Program-made: the position numbers and the translations under genes
Assembly: GCA_034359265.1 (NCBI GenBank)
Contig: CP136890.1
Span: 63,985,501 to 64,049,500 of the forward strand
Direction: 5' to 3'
DNA from: Canna indica
Lineage: Eukaryota > Streptophyta > Magnoliopsida > Zingiberales > Cannaceae
DNA length: 64,000 bases
In this document: positions 12,701-24,018 of the stretch, in pieces
Layout of the letters: every line of letters begins with the position of its first letter
Numbering within the stretch: the stretch's first letter is position 1
The notes under the pieces: model-generated
Told to the model about the DNA's origin: nothing
Seen by the model: only the letters and a program-made list of their open reading frames with translations
The model's database searches: none

Positions 12701-13176
12701 TGTACCGCAGTTTGTACTTCTGTGATATCAACCGCTGTAGTATCTGGTGGGACTGATGTCTGAGTAACTGGCCGATCAACATTATCATTCAGGTGAAATT
12801 GACCCCCAAGACTATCAAGTATCATAGTCTTATAGGGATTAGATTGACTGGATGAAGAAGCACCAGAGGAAGATTCACCATATGTCTGAACGACAGGATT
12901 GCTCGATGTCCCGACTTCACGTGACTCCCCGTGACAAGTCCATATAAAATATCTTGGTGTAAATCCTTTTCTATATAGATGCAGAGTGACAGTCTCCCGA
13001 TCCAAAAATCGTCCATTCAAGCAAATGCGGCACGAACATCGGATTTTATCACCGATGCTAAAGAATTTCCGATTCGAATAGGCAAAATTTAGGAAGTACG
13101 TTACGCCTAATCGAAACTCATTCGTTAAAGCTCCACAATTAAGACGTCGGTACATCCAACTTCGATCAGCCGACAT
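9725..13176 (-). pseudogene. CACTA-2 TNP2-type transposase, nearly full length with breaks
   Basis: The start ATG at 13174-13176 gives MSADRSWMYRRL, the usual start of the transposase-associated domain (PF13963). Conserved blocks follow in order: KKLMRKLGLGYEKIHVCQNN, CPVCQHPRY, HPSDSEAWKHLDTCYPSFA (12200), KLGLCTNGFYPFGHS, YNLPPSMCMKDEF, LDVMHIEKNVFDNI, RLPDGYASNSSRCVNVDDCK, the DUF4218 block at 10410-11066 (GGPVQYRWMYLFERYMNRLKK), the DUF4216 block at 9883-10482 and an acidic tail ending at TAA 9725-9727. Frame breaks or stops occur near 12265, 11970, 11740, 11480, 11345 and 11100. A few may be introns, but the number argues for loss of function. It belongs to the DDE/D transposase class. 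Confidence 0.82.
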
Positions 13177-13257
13177 GATTCTGTCAATCAATGACAATTT
13201 CTTTGGTTAATGCTTTTAGGTGAGATTGTCCTATTCCATTCGGGATTTATGTTATTC

Positions 13258-13424
13258 ATATTGCACTAAGTATTTCTTTTAACCGCTAACTTCATTCTAA
13301 ATTTCGACAGCATCTCACTACAGTTCTCCGAATACGCATATCATCTAGGCGCGTATCGGAGAATAAGAGAGATGCTGCCGAAATTTAGAATAAGTTAACG
13401 GTTAAAAAAAACGTAAGTGCAATA
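13258..13424. repeat. Long imperfect hairpin in CACTA-2
   Basis: The left arm (from TTGCACTAAGTATTTC through TTCGACAGCATCTC to TTCTCCGAATACGC) is inverted on the right (GCGTATCGGAGAATAAG, GAGATGCTGCCGAAATTTAG, GTTAACGGTTAAAA, GTAAGTGCAAT). The arms are about 75 bases with a short loop near 13342-13352. It lies just upstream of the TNP2 start (13176) on the minus strand, so it would be in the 5' leader or promoter region. Confidence 0.85.
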
Positions 13425-13617
13425 CAAATAACTATATTCCCAAATTGTCCAATCAGGGATAATTAAAGGATTGTACATCGTATAAAAAATCATCTACTTC
13501 TTTTACACGAACATACAACCCCCAAACGGATCTAAGGTTTTGCTAAATCATATCCAAATCGTCGATGCGTATGTGAAACATATCAACTCGTCGGATGGAT
13601 GATTATTTTCTAAATGT

Positions 13618-13786
13618 TTCGAGTCAGTTCGAGTCCATAGTGGATAATTCCGACACGAGTCCAAATTAGACGATTCTGGCAGGAGTCCGAACTGGAGGAT
13701 TCCGGTGCGAATCCGAAGTGGACGATTCCGACGCAAGTCCGAAGTGGACGATTCCGGCGCGAGTCCACTAAGGACAACTCCGGACT
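13618..13786. repeat. 26-bp minisatellite in CACTA-2
   Basis: About six imperfect copies of a 26-bp unit built around GACGATTCCGGCGCGAGTCC and ending with GAAGTG. The copy-to-copy changes are mostly single bases. It lies in the 5' region of the element. Confidence 0.85.
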
Positions 13787-14250
13787 AATTAACATTTTAA
13801 CTAATTAATTAATATTAATCTACAACATTTTAACTAATTTAAATAATTAACCTACCATTATTAAATATTAATCTAACTAAATTAATCTAAAAATTAATCT
13901 AAACTCTAATAATTAATCTAAATCATAACAATTAATCTAACAAATTAAAAAATTAATTAAATAATTAATGTGAATAATTAATTAACAATTAAATAATTAA
14001 ATAAAAAGTCAAAAAAATGGTATTTTCGGTGCCGAAGTCCAGTGTCCGGCGGCCGAAACCCTATTTTAAGGGTTTCAGTCGAATTATACCTAGGAATCAA
14101 CGGAGAAGGCGGGGCGGCGAGAAATACCTAGAATCGGCGGTCGGAATCGGCATTCGAGGATGGGCGGCGGCGTCAGAAGAGGTGCGGCGGCGGCGTCAGA
14201 ATAGGAAGAAGGAGGAGGAAGGGGCGAGCGCGCAGCGTGTCCTATATAAA
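13787..14250 (-). other. CACTA-2 AT-rich spacer and GC-rich leader
   Basis: An AT-rich stretch (13790-14010) made of ATTAATTTAA-like words is followed by a GC-rich, purine-rich block (14030-14240). A comparable GC-rich block sits beside the subterminal repeats in CACTA-4 (31080-31370) and CACTA-1 (25177-25590). It is probably the first exon or leader region of the element's transcript. No conserved protein was recognised. Confidence 0.5.
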
Positions 14251-14506
14251 CTTATCAGCAACGGCTCACTCGTCCATTAGAAAGTCGTTGCTGATAAGTT
14301 TATCATCAGCAATGGCTAACGTGTTCATTAGAAAGCCGTTGCTAAGGTAATTAATATCTGCAACGGCTCACAAGTCCGTTAGAACGCCATTGTAGATGTA
14401 GCATATCTGCAACAGCTTGAGCGGCCGTAAGAATGCCGTTGCAAATAGCAACGGCTTGAGCGGCCATTGTTGATAGCCGTCGCTGAAGACCCAATTTCTA
14501 GTAGTG
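14250..14506. repeat. Subterminal repeats of CACTA-2, right end
   Basis: Repeated CAGCAACGGCT, CCGTTGCTGATA and GCAACGGCTTGAGCGGCC motifs up to the terminal ...CTAGTAGTG. The array pairs with the left end and with CACTA-4. Confidence 0.85.
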
Positions 14507-15496
14507 TAGGGAGACGACTTTCAATCGGCCTCAAAGAAATTTTGAGGTTGTGGATGGAGATAATTATTTATTCTCCTCTAGCGGACGATATATTGAAAAG
14601 GATAAAATTACAATTCTTGATGAAAAATCATTGTCTCAAGCACATCGTTATGTGTTACTCCATAGTGATCAGATGGCACATTACCATAGGTTTGTATATT
14701 TCTTAGTTTTAGATCCATATAGCATAATTTTAGTATTACATTGGAAGAGTTTCTATATTGATTATGGTTTCTACAGAGAATTCTTAGCTGCTCAACATCG
14801 AGCTAATCAAAATCTTCGTCCTAACCAAAACATTTTGAATAAGTGGCTTGTAGAGAAATTTGCTTAGTGGCTCTTACTAAAGGTACACTTCTAAAATTTG
14901 ATATATATATATAATCTAATAACATTCGTTAATAGGTCCCACGAATGATGGAGAGCGGTTGTTCTCATGTAATAGTAGCACTTGCTCAAGGACCAAATAA
15001 TATTGCAAGGAGATTTGAAGGTTTTATCATTAATGAATTTTGGTTCCACACTAGAGATCATGAGAAACTTTGAAAAACTCAAAATAGTGGTGTTATGGTA
15101 GAAGCTGACGGAAAAAAATATTATGGGGCAACTACTGAAATACTAGAGTTGGATTATTATGGAAAGTATAAGGCTGTTCTCTTTCGTTGTGATTGGGTGG
15201 ATGTGAAGTCTCCTAGGGGGCTGATGCAAGATGCAAATGGTTTCACTCTAGTTAATTTTTCTAAACTGATACACACAGGAAAGGAGTTACATGATGATCC
15301 TTTTGTTTTTTCATCACAAGTAAAACAAGTTTTTTGTGTGGATTATCCGAAAAGGAAAGATTGGTCACTTGTGGTAACGACGAAGCCAAGGGATTTGTAT
15401 GACATGGGAAGCAAATCACAAGAAGAGGATGATGAAGCTTATACTGAATGTGCAAGTCATAACTTTGTTATTGATGATGCTCTAGATCTTAATTGA
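14507..15496 (+). pseudogene. CACTA-3 TNP2 transposase, C-terminal piece (DUF4216)
   Basis: The reading resumes after CACTA-2 with TTFNRPQRNFEVVDGDN, then LSQAHRYVLLHSDQMAHYH, LRPNQNILNKWLVEKFA, an intron-like gap, and a DUF4216 block (YYGATTEILELDYYGKYKAV, LFRCDWVD, VNFSKLIHTG, SSQVKQVFCVDYP) with a stop at 15494-15496. Stops (for example after HEKL near 15073) and the missing front half make it a pseudogene. The direct continuity across CACTA-2 supports the insertion call. Confidence 0.8.
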
Positions 15497-15917
15497 TGCC
15501 TTTATGCATGAAAAACATACTCATAACTTGTTTCTATATAGCATATTTACTTGTTTCTATCATCATGACACATTTACTTGTTTCTATATAGCATAATTTC
15601 TTATAGAAACAAGTTTCATTTTCATACTAGTGCTCTACATGAACTCACCAACCAACCAGGATGTTGAAATGGATAAACCGCACATTTTCAAACCAGCATA
15701 ATTACTTTTTTAATGTCAGTACAATGGAGTTTCAAAGCTCTTCCAACTCTGAGGCTTTGGAGGATGACTATGATGACAGAGACAACAATCATTCTCATGA
15801 TCCAAGTAGTGATCACGATGATAATGATCTTATAATACAAAGTGTGTTTTCTTAAATTCTTAACATTTTTTAAAGCTTTTTTTATTTTTGTCATGACTAA
15901 TATATGCATATCTTTAG

Positions 15918-17523
15918 ATACTGATGGAACAACGCGAGTCCATACAGGACGCTTTCGTGCGAAAGATGTTTGGAACTTAAGAAATGGTGATCGAATTGTT
16001 GTTGAGTGTAATGAGTTTCACCAGCCGGAGAGTAGGGGTGGTAGTCTATTGGGTGGTTGGTTAGGGCCAGTAGCTCGAAGAACAAATTTATGCCCTTTGA
16101 ACTACAAATAGTGGGGACGAATGCCTTATACATTCAAACAGGGGGTGCTTGATTTAGCCCGAGTAAAATTTCTAATAATGATTGCATTTTGTAGCTTGAA
16201 GACTATATTTGAATCTTGTTTTGTTCTTGTACTTTTTCATGTATTTCTTTCTATATCTTTCTTTATATTATTGTTGTGTTCGTATAGCATCCTAACGAGC
16301 TTGCTTACATAGGACAAATTCGTGCTTCCTTCCAACTCTGATGTTGATACCTCGATAATAAGATCAACTGCAAAAAATTGGAGGAACTTCAAGCATTATT
16401 TGAAAGGAAAATGCATGATTGATGAAAAGATCTTGTGCGATATTGGTTCACCAATGAAAGCAAGGTTATTAAAAAAGTTTAATATGTTCTATGCTTAGAA
16501 TAAGTGCTCATACTTCTCCATATGTTTTAGAACTTATCTGAAATTGGAAAGAGAACACGTGAGCATCAGGTGGCTTCTCACACATTAGGATCTCAAAGTT
16601 TTGCTCGGAAGAAACGAAGATTTGTATGATATATTCTTCCTTTGTCACTCTATTGAATTTCTATATAATTAGTTTGCTTTTGCATATAACTCTTGATACA
16701 TATAATACCTTTATGATGTTAATATTCTTTTATTGCAGAGACGGAAAGATAAAAGAGATCATGCTCCGCTTGAATGGTATTCTTTAGTTCACAAACATAG
16801 AGATGGAGATTTTGTAAACCAAGCTTCTGAGCAACTCATGGTATGTATAAATTATGAGTACTATTTGTAATGCAAGATAACTTCTTTAGTTGGTTAGCTA
16901 AGTTCCATGCATTATTGGACAATTTTATAAGAAGCAATTATTTTATGCTTAATTTCTAGGTCAGAAGCAATAAATTATAATGCATATTTTTGCTACTATT
17001 TTTATAATTAAATTTTAACATTTTACTTGTATATGCGGCATATAATGCATATTTTCCTTTTGGCATGTAGGAAAAGGCTACTGCATTGGTTGCAGAGCGA
17101 ACAATGAACTACGAACAATCTTCTATTCCAACTGACATAGAGGAGCAAGTCTACAATGAACTGAGGGGGGTAGATAAATATGGTCGAGTAGTTGGTTATG
17201 GGCATGGGGTCAATGCAAGGAAAGTACACGGACCTCGAAATATTGCAGGGACAACGAGAGTAGTTGGTGATATTGAGCAGGTTGTGCAAACTCGTGTCAA
17301 GGAAATTGTACTTCGTGAGAGGCAACAAATGGAATCAAATTTTCAAGAGAAGTTAAAGCTGGAGCGGGAAGAGAAGGAGATACAAATGCGGGCTATGCAA
17401 CTTAACCATCGGTCTCAAATGTCTGCCATGCAAGATCAGATGAATAAAATAAATGCAATGTTGGTGCGTTTTGCCGGACATATGATGAATAGCATAAATC
17501 AGATGAATAACATAAATGAATAA
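15918..17523 (+). pseudogene. CACTA-3 gene 2: PF03004-type En/Spm transposase
   Basis: Plus-strand blocks joined by intron-like gaps. 15918-16108 reads TRVHTGRFRAKDVWNLRNGD, VVECNEFHQPESRGGSLLGG and WLGPVARR. About 16314-16497 reads KFVLPSN ... KNWRNFKHYLKG. 16530-16625 reads REHQVASHTLGSQSFARKK. 16740-16840 reads DHAPLEWYSLVHKHRDGDFV. 17071-17523 carries the ATALVAERTMNYEQSS block, GYGHGVNARKVHG and a C-terminal coiled coil. This is the plant Ptta/En/Spm transposase layout. In-frame stops after LNYK (16109) and FYA (16497) suggest decay unless they fall in introns. It follows TNP2 by about 420 bases, the usual two-gene order. Confidence 0.72.
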
Positions 17524-17559
17524 CATAAATGCGAGAAAGGATGGAAGCTAGAAGTCTAT

Positions 17560-17705
17560 ATTTGAATCTTGTTTTGTTCCTGTAGCTTTTTCATGCATTT
17601 CTTTTTGTATCTTCCTTCAACTTGTTCATGCATTTCTGTCTGTATCTTCCTTCAACTTGTTCATGCAGCTTTTTCATGCATTTCTTTCTGTATCTTCCTT
17701 CTCTG
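17560..17705. repeat. Short tandem repeats downstream of CACTA-3 gene 2
   Basis: Four imperfect copies of a pyrimidine-rich unit of roughly 35-40 bases containing TTCATGCATTTCT followed by GTATCTTCCTTC. A related copy occurs at 16230-16270. Confidence 0.75.
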
Positions 17706-17837
17706 AATTGAAGCATTTAATCACAAATGCTTAAATGCATTTCTTTCATTATATATGCTAGTCTATTATTTACTCATACTATTTTTTGAAAGTTACAAGT
17801 GGCCAGCTTGGTTAAGTACTTGATGAGTTTTGCGTAG

Positions 17838-18225
<388 letters not shown>

Positions 18226-18299
18226 TAGTAGGATAGTTAAGTGTTACATTATGTGTGTTCAGTTTAAAAAATTAGGGTGATGGATGGTTATGACTGATT

Positions 18300-19251
18300 G
18301 TGGTAGTATGGCAGCCAAAAAATCTAGTTTTTCTATTGACATTAAAAAATCCATGGATTCTAAAGCTTCGCTAACAGATCAAGCAAATGATGAGGTATGT
18401 GAAATTAAGAAGAAAAAAATATGCAGGACGGCTAGCTGCTGTTGCTTCTTCATTTTCTTTCTCTTCTTTCTCTTCTTTGTTTAGGTGGAGATCGTAACTG
18501 ATAATCTTCTTCAGGTTCATGCATTGACTGTAAGATGAATGATCTAATTTCTCCTTCTGCATGCATCCTTTGGCATTGGCAAGGGAACCTTGTTTGTCTT
18601 CACATAATCTTGAAGCAACATCCCTGAGATCGACAAAACTATTTGCTCTTCTCCCTCTGCTCGAAGTTGATGATCTTGGCACCATTTGAAGATCTTGCGT
18701 AATGATCACCTAAGCATTACAAAATGTAAACTACAGGTATTCCTCATCGTGTTCAGTTCTAATTCCCTAATCCACGTGGTAGTATGGCAGCCAAAAAATC
18801 TAGTTTTTCTATTGACATTAAAAAATCCATGGATTCTAAAGCTTCGCTAACAGATCAAGCAAATGATGAGGTATGTGAAATTAAGAAGAAAAAAATATGC
18901 AGGACGGCTAGCTGCTGTTGCTTCTTCATTTTCTTTCTCTTCTTTCTCTTCTTTGTTTAGGTGGAGATCGTAACTGATAATCTTCTTCAGGTTCATGCAT
19001 TGACTGTAAGATGAATGATCTAATTTCTCCTTCTGCATGCATCCTTTGGCATTGGCAAGGGAACCTTGTTTGTCTTCACATAATCTTGAAGCAACATCCC
19101 TGAGATCGACAAAACTATTTGCTCTTCTCCCTCTGCTCGAAGTTGATGATCTTGGCACCATTTGAAGATCTTGCGTAATGATCACCTAAGCATTACAAAA
19201 TGTAAACTACAGGTATTCCTCATCGTGTTCAGTTCTAATTCCCTAATCCAT
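18300..19251. repeat. Tandem direct duplication of a 476-bp unit
   Basis: Unit 1 (18300-18775) and unit 2 (18776-19251) look identical except for the last base. Both contain the same 112-codon minus-strand frame (18371-18709 and 18847-19185), with a block VPRSSTSSRGRRANSFVDLR and DVASRLCEDKQGSL that looks like real exon sequence but which I cannot assign. Being almost identical while the surrounding DNA is decayed, the duplication must be recent, or it is an assembly artefact. Confidence 0.9.
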
Positions 19252-19889
19252 GTGTGTTATATATTAGTTTTTTTTTACTATAGCAATCTATTTTTAACAT
19301 AGAACTATGCAAGGGTTTATGTGTTTATTACTATTTTATGGTGCAAACAATGTAATGTTGAGGAACTTGATTAGTGTTCAACTATTTTAGTATTCCAATA
19401 ATCAAAATACTAAAACAACTATTTTAGTATTTTGATTCCAACCAATATCCTACTAGTTTTAAATTTCTAGAGTTTGTGGACCAAGTTTACTGGTTTTGAT
19501 TAAGAGAGGACTTGGGAGGTGTTTTTAATCAAAATACTATTTTAGTATTTGTCATTCTATACAACTCGACGTACTTTTTCTACTGAACTTGATGTATTCA
19601 ATGAAGAATATGTATTTATTGGTTAATTTTGTGAATTGTACGTGCAGTAAGAAAATTGTCCGGTGTTGAGCTTTTCTTATTTTGCTTTGTGTAATTTCTT
19701 TAGACCAACTTCATTATTTAACATATTAGCTTTTGTTATTAATAAGTCGAAGTCAGTGATCATAATTCTTGAGCTTTGGATGATGAACGTATTGATGATT
19801 TAGGACCAGTATTGAAGTATTGAAGAGTTGGGTTGTTTAAATTTAATGTGGTTTCAACTGTTTGATGCTTAATTAGTGCATTTTTCAGA
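19252..19889. other. Unassigned AT-rich DNA within CACTA-3
   Basis: No recognisable gene, only short repeated words such as ACTATTTTAGTATT (around 19380-19440 and 19530). It may be intron sequence of captured genes. Confidence 0.4.
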
Positions 19890-19894
19890 TTGAT

Positions 19895-22304
19895 TGTCAT
19901 GCCCCAACTCAGGGTTGCGTGACTGGTCAAGGTCTATGTCATACCCTGAAGCCTATCACATACACTGAATAACAGGATACTGAGAGTACACGCTAACCAA
20001 AAAACATACGAGTAAAAGAACAACGATGCAAACTTTCATTTAATTTTAAAGAAGGTTCAACAATTTTTAAAAGAGTTGCAAAACAAATCGACTATTAAGA
20101 ACAACTCGAGTTAAAGTCAAATACATGTTTTTCAAATTAACATTTCTCAGTGTATATAAAAAAAACACAACCCTAGACATCACGACTACGACTACTGGAC
20201 GCTGCTACGAGATCTACGTCACTGCCTACCCTCCAACTACACCATGACTCCAAGCCTCACCTCACTGGTCGGGCTCTGCAAAAACAAGAGAAATAAATCG
20301 TGAGTCCACATTGGACTCAGTGAGCGGTCCTTCCGAACCTCCACATAAATCCCCAAAAACATCATGCATATAAGTCAGCAATTATAAATATAGGGATCTA
20401 ATCTAGTCATGATATGACGACCGACCCAAAGGCCAACCTATATAAACCATACAACCGGCCAAACTGGCCCAACTAGACCGGGCAACACTCGGCCACTAGA
20501 ACTTGTTCAAGGACTGGTGGCTCGGCTCTGCCCGAACTATACCACAAGATAATAATTCGGCAGCACGACCCACATATCATATAAGGAAAGCCAAACAATT
20601 ACCGGGTCGTCGACTAGGATGGTCAACTAGTCTTAGGAACCCACCGGGTTAGGGATAGCTAGTCCCACCCAACTCGGGTCTACCATCAGCGTGGCCCACT
20701 GACGGAATCTCAAGACCCTCTGCCACCCGGGTCTAACACCTAGCGGGCCCGCTGGTGCAATCTCAAGGCCCTAATCACCCGCCGAGTCAAGCATTAGTCG
20801 TTTCGACCGTCCATGCTTCTCAGCCTATCATCACAATCACAATACACAAGCAAAGTGTTCTAAAATTTCCTTATTTAAAACCCCGGGCATTCACTCGTAT
20901 CCGGCCCCCTTATTCCGAGCCACATCAGCCGCACACTAGCGCCCACTGATTATTCCCTAGGTGTGAAACCTAGCTTGTCTACATTCAAGTTTTTCCGACA
21001 ATTTAAGCACCCCATAATTTCCTTATAGTCATCTAGCATCATTGCCATATTCCTTAAATGTAGATTACATGTCATAAGTGTAGAAATATCCGAATATATT
21101 TATGCCACAGCACATAAGTTATAAGGAAATTATTCTACAACTACTACCATAATTAACAACATGCTTTCAACAATAAAGTAATTAAATTTTGCATTTAATC
21201 AATAAATTCCAGCAAGGTAGCAATTGATCTAGCATGGTAATTTCAATAATAGCATTAGGATTTCGATGAAGGAAACGTCATAAATCATATACCATACATA
21301 GTATTTTGTCATACATGCATATTAAAGGAGGTGTTCTTCTACAAATCTTAAAAATGTATATACTCAAAATTACAATACATTCGTCAATCACTAAATCTAT
21401 AATTTCAATCGACGAACATTGTCCCTAAAAGATGTAATCAAGATGCTCGATCGAATTTACCCTCCTCTCCAATCGGCCGAACCCTAAGCAAGGGTACATG
21501 GTCGGCCGAGCCTTCTTGAAGGGGAAGAAAGGTTAATTCGACCATGAAATCACAAGATCTAGTTGCACAAAATTGTCTACATCAAAAAGGAATCGATCTA
21601 AGGGTTTAAACCACTCGAGGGAATTGGGAAAAATGTCAGCATGACATTTTCCCTTTTTCCTCTAGTTGGCCGGCCCTTGAATCACCACAAAATGATCGTT
21701 TAACAACAAAATCCATACAACGAGGAAGAACATGACTTGAGAATTCGAAAAACGTCATCAATCGACAAAAAATGACATGCAAAAATCTCGATTTATCACA
21801 TCTATTCGGTTAGGCCACACGCCTCACCTACAAGCCGAGATTCGACCACTCACCTTGATCAAGAAAGAAGAATGGACGAGCGACGATGATCTCGATCTTT
21901 CCGACGGCAGCACGAATATCCGACGCCATCTCCAAACTTTCTCCTCCTCCCTCTCCTTTCTCGGGTGGCGTGTGGCTCCAATAATGAGCCACACGACTGC
22001 TAGGGGGATGAGGGATTAATTCCCTCATCTTCCCTTGACCATTATGCCGCTCCTATTCACTTAGCCCCTACTCGACTCAATCCGAGACCGATTCGAGCCC
22101 CGACTCAATCCGCGAACACGATTTCGGACTCGACTCTACTAAAACATCTTATGATTAAGGAGGAAGGAACATTTATCAAATAAAATTTCATAAGGTTTAA
22201 ATTATACCTTCTACTCGCGGAGATTCCGCGACTCGACCCGACTAACTCCCGGTTCGTTGCGCTGCACCAAAATAAATTTATATTAGGAAACCTCGGGTCT
22301 TACA
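19895..22304 (-). mobile_element. Solo LTR (minus orientation), 2.4 kb
   Basis: Begins TGTCATGCCCC and ends GGTCTTACA, giving TG...CA ends, and is flanked by the 5-bp duplication TTGAT (19890-19894 and 22305-22309). In reverse orientation it starts TGTAAGACCCGAGG. It shares that start type and an internal ACTCA-CTRAGTCC ... GGACTYAC block with the solo LTR at 27010-29872, so both belong to related families, probably Ty3-gypsy. There are no internal coding genes; the short open frames are not recognisable. Confidence 0.82.
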
Positions 22305-22309
22305 TTGAT

Positions 22310-22975
22310 ACAGTCAATGATTAAACTTAATTTTTCCTTTCCAGAGCTCATTGTCTTTAGTTAAGATTCTTATGCCCATCTGAAAAATAATTCAGATTCC
22401 AATCATTACTGAACTTAGTCTCATTACTTGTGAGAAGAAACTTATCATTAATCTTGAGGTTTTGCAGGTAGTTTACTATTTTTTATCTTTGTTATTGAGT
22501 GAAATCTAATTTTATTGCTGGTATTAGTTTAATAAATTAATATTGATTTTTTCTTGTCTTCCTTTTGAAAGTTCTGAGGTCCCGTGTTCAGTATAATAAA
22601 AATGTATTTTGCATTTCTTCGATCAATTAAACTGCAAGTTGACATTGATAAATGAAGTCTGTCTCAGAACTTGTTTATGTTTATCTTTTGAAGGCTTTGA
22701 CTACAACATTAATCATAATCATCCATCGTAGCAGTGTTGCAAACAGAGCCTGAGGCACTAAGGAGTTGATGGAAAAGGTGTTAAAGAACAAGAACACAGT
22801 ATTTATCCTTATAAATTTATATATGAATCATTAATTTTGGTGTCTTACCATTTGATTTTGGTCACTGGCAGATTGTTAAGATCAGTCTGGCCATCTTGTT
22901 CCCTTTAGCCTGTATCATGTGGATTGATAGCTTGTAAAATATTTAGCTTTTGTTTTCATGTGGGGGCTTGTTATC
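22310..22975 (+). other. Unassigned DNA between solo LTR and NIP fragment
   Basis: AT-rich, intron-like sequence. No exon was recognised with confidence; the CTTATCATTAATCTTGAG stretch near 22440 before CAGGTAG might be a small exon. Position suggests it belongs to the captured NIP locus. Confidence 0.3.
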
Positions 22976-23345
22976 ATGGTCATGGTGTACTCAGTAGGTC
23001 ATATATTTGGCGCCCATTTCAATCCTGCCGTCACAATTGCCTTCGTCACATGCTGAAGGTTTCCATGGAAGCAGGTCCGCGTCTTCAGCACACTGTTTCA
23101 TGACATATTATTGCACATGCTTGTGTCTAATTTCTCGTGTGCTAGCTTATGTCTTTGCTGAGCTTCTGGGAGCAACCCTTGCAAAGAAAAACAGACACAA
23201 GCTCAGTTTATGTCTTCAGTGCACTGTTTCATGATATATTACTGCACATGCTTAGTTTTCTATTGGATGTGCTAGAAAAAGAAAACAGAGAGCTTGAGGA
23301 TGTTAATATTATTTTTTTGAGGATGTGCTGGAGACTTGTTATGTG
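22976..23345 (+). pseudogene. Captured NIP-type aquaporin fragment
   Basis: 22976-23074 encodes MVMVYSVGHIFGAHFNPAVT then IAFVTC, a TGA, and RFPWKQ. The first NPA box (HFNPAVT) and the preceding GHI-GAH are diagnostic for the major intrinsic protein family, and VYSVGH with FPWKQ fits the NIP (nodulin-26-like) subfamily. After a GT...AG gap, 23146-23186 reads AYVFAELLGATLA. About 70 bases of that intron (from 23077) appear again in slightly altered form at 23208-23275. A stop codon and missing exons make it non-functional. It lies just left of the CACTA-3 end. Confidence 0.78.
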
Positions 23346-23439
23346 ATGTTAGCTTTATAAATTTGGTTTGTAATAGACTATTCACTTTTTAATGTTTCAT
23401 TTGAACCTTGCAGAAGATTATTGTGTTGACATATTTGGT

Positions 23440-24018
23440 TTTTGAGATTTTATTTATTCTACTCATAGATTAATATAAAATATAATATATATTATTCTAT
23501 ATATTAATATGAATTAATATATATTTCATATTAATTAAATACATATTAATGTATTTCAATATAATAGATTAATATAAATAAATATTTATAAAAATATACA
23601 ATATATATATATATATATATATATATACGCAAAGGCTTGTGCATCGCGAATATTAGTTGGGAGACGCTTTTAGTAAAAGCATTACGAGATGCATTGGAGA
23701 CGCAACTAAAAAGTGTCTCCACTAGAAATCATCAACGCTGGGCTTTTGCGTCTCGAATAAGCAAGTCGCAATGGAGACGCACCTAAAAAGCGTCTCCGTT
23801 GGAAATCATTGGCGTCAAGTCTTTGCGTCACAAATATTATTCGGGAGACGCTTTTAGTAAAAGCGTCAAGAGTTGCATTTGAGACGCAATTAAAAAGCGT
23901 CTTCGCTAGAAATCACCGACGCTTGTAAGTAGCGTCGGTGAGGTAATTAGCTAGTGACGCAAAAAAGCGTCCTTAAGAGAAAGAAAAGACGCCATCATTT
24001 GCTATATTTGTTGTAGTG
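23440..24018 (+). mobile_element. CACTA-3 right terminus with subterminal repeats
   Basis: Ends ...AAATATAGC inverse with TTGTTGTAGTG at 24018; reverse-complemented this is CACTACAACAAATATAGC, a CACTA-type TIR distinct from the others here. Inside it, 23630-23990 is full of GAGACGC, GCGTCTCC and AAAAGCGTC motifs in both orientations. The GAA after 24018 would be the target duplication, but no matching left end (GAA plus CACTACAAC) was found, so the left end is lost or rearranged. I assign to it the plus-strand TNP2 and gene 2 at 6905-17523 because of orientation. Confidence 0.7.

Larger units (their letters stand above)
7560..14506 (-). mobile_element. CACTA-2: complete-ended CACTA transposon in CACTA-3 TNP2
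   Basis: The left end is CACTACTGGAATAATGGG; the right end, reverse-complemented, is CACTACTAGAAATTGGGTC. The flanking duplication is TAG (7557-7559 and 14507-14509). Both ends have the same subterminal motif (AGCAACGGC and its inverse). The element carries its two standard genes on the minus strand: TNP2 (right) and a PF03004-type gene (left), so its 5' end is at 14506. TNP2 has several frame breaks, so the element was built as an autonomous type but is probably defective. A long hairpin and a 26-bp minisatellite lie between the leader and TNP2. Confidence 0.92.

Noticed and set aside
13430..14250. A GC-rich plus-strand gene at 14017-14280
   Set aside because: The frame runs into subterminal repeats and lies opposite to the element's genes; it is better read as the leader of the minus-strand transcript.
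20755..22028. Short ORFs in the minus-oriented solo LTR
   Set aside because: No domains and no conservation between the two related LTRs; consistent with LTR sequence.
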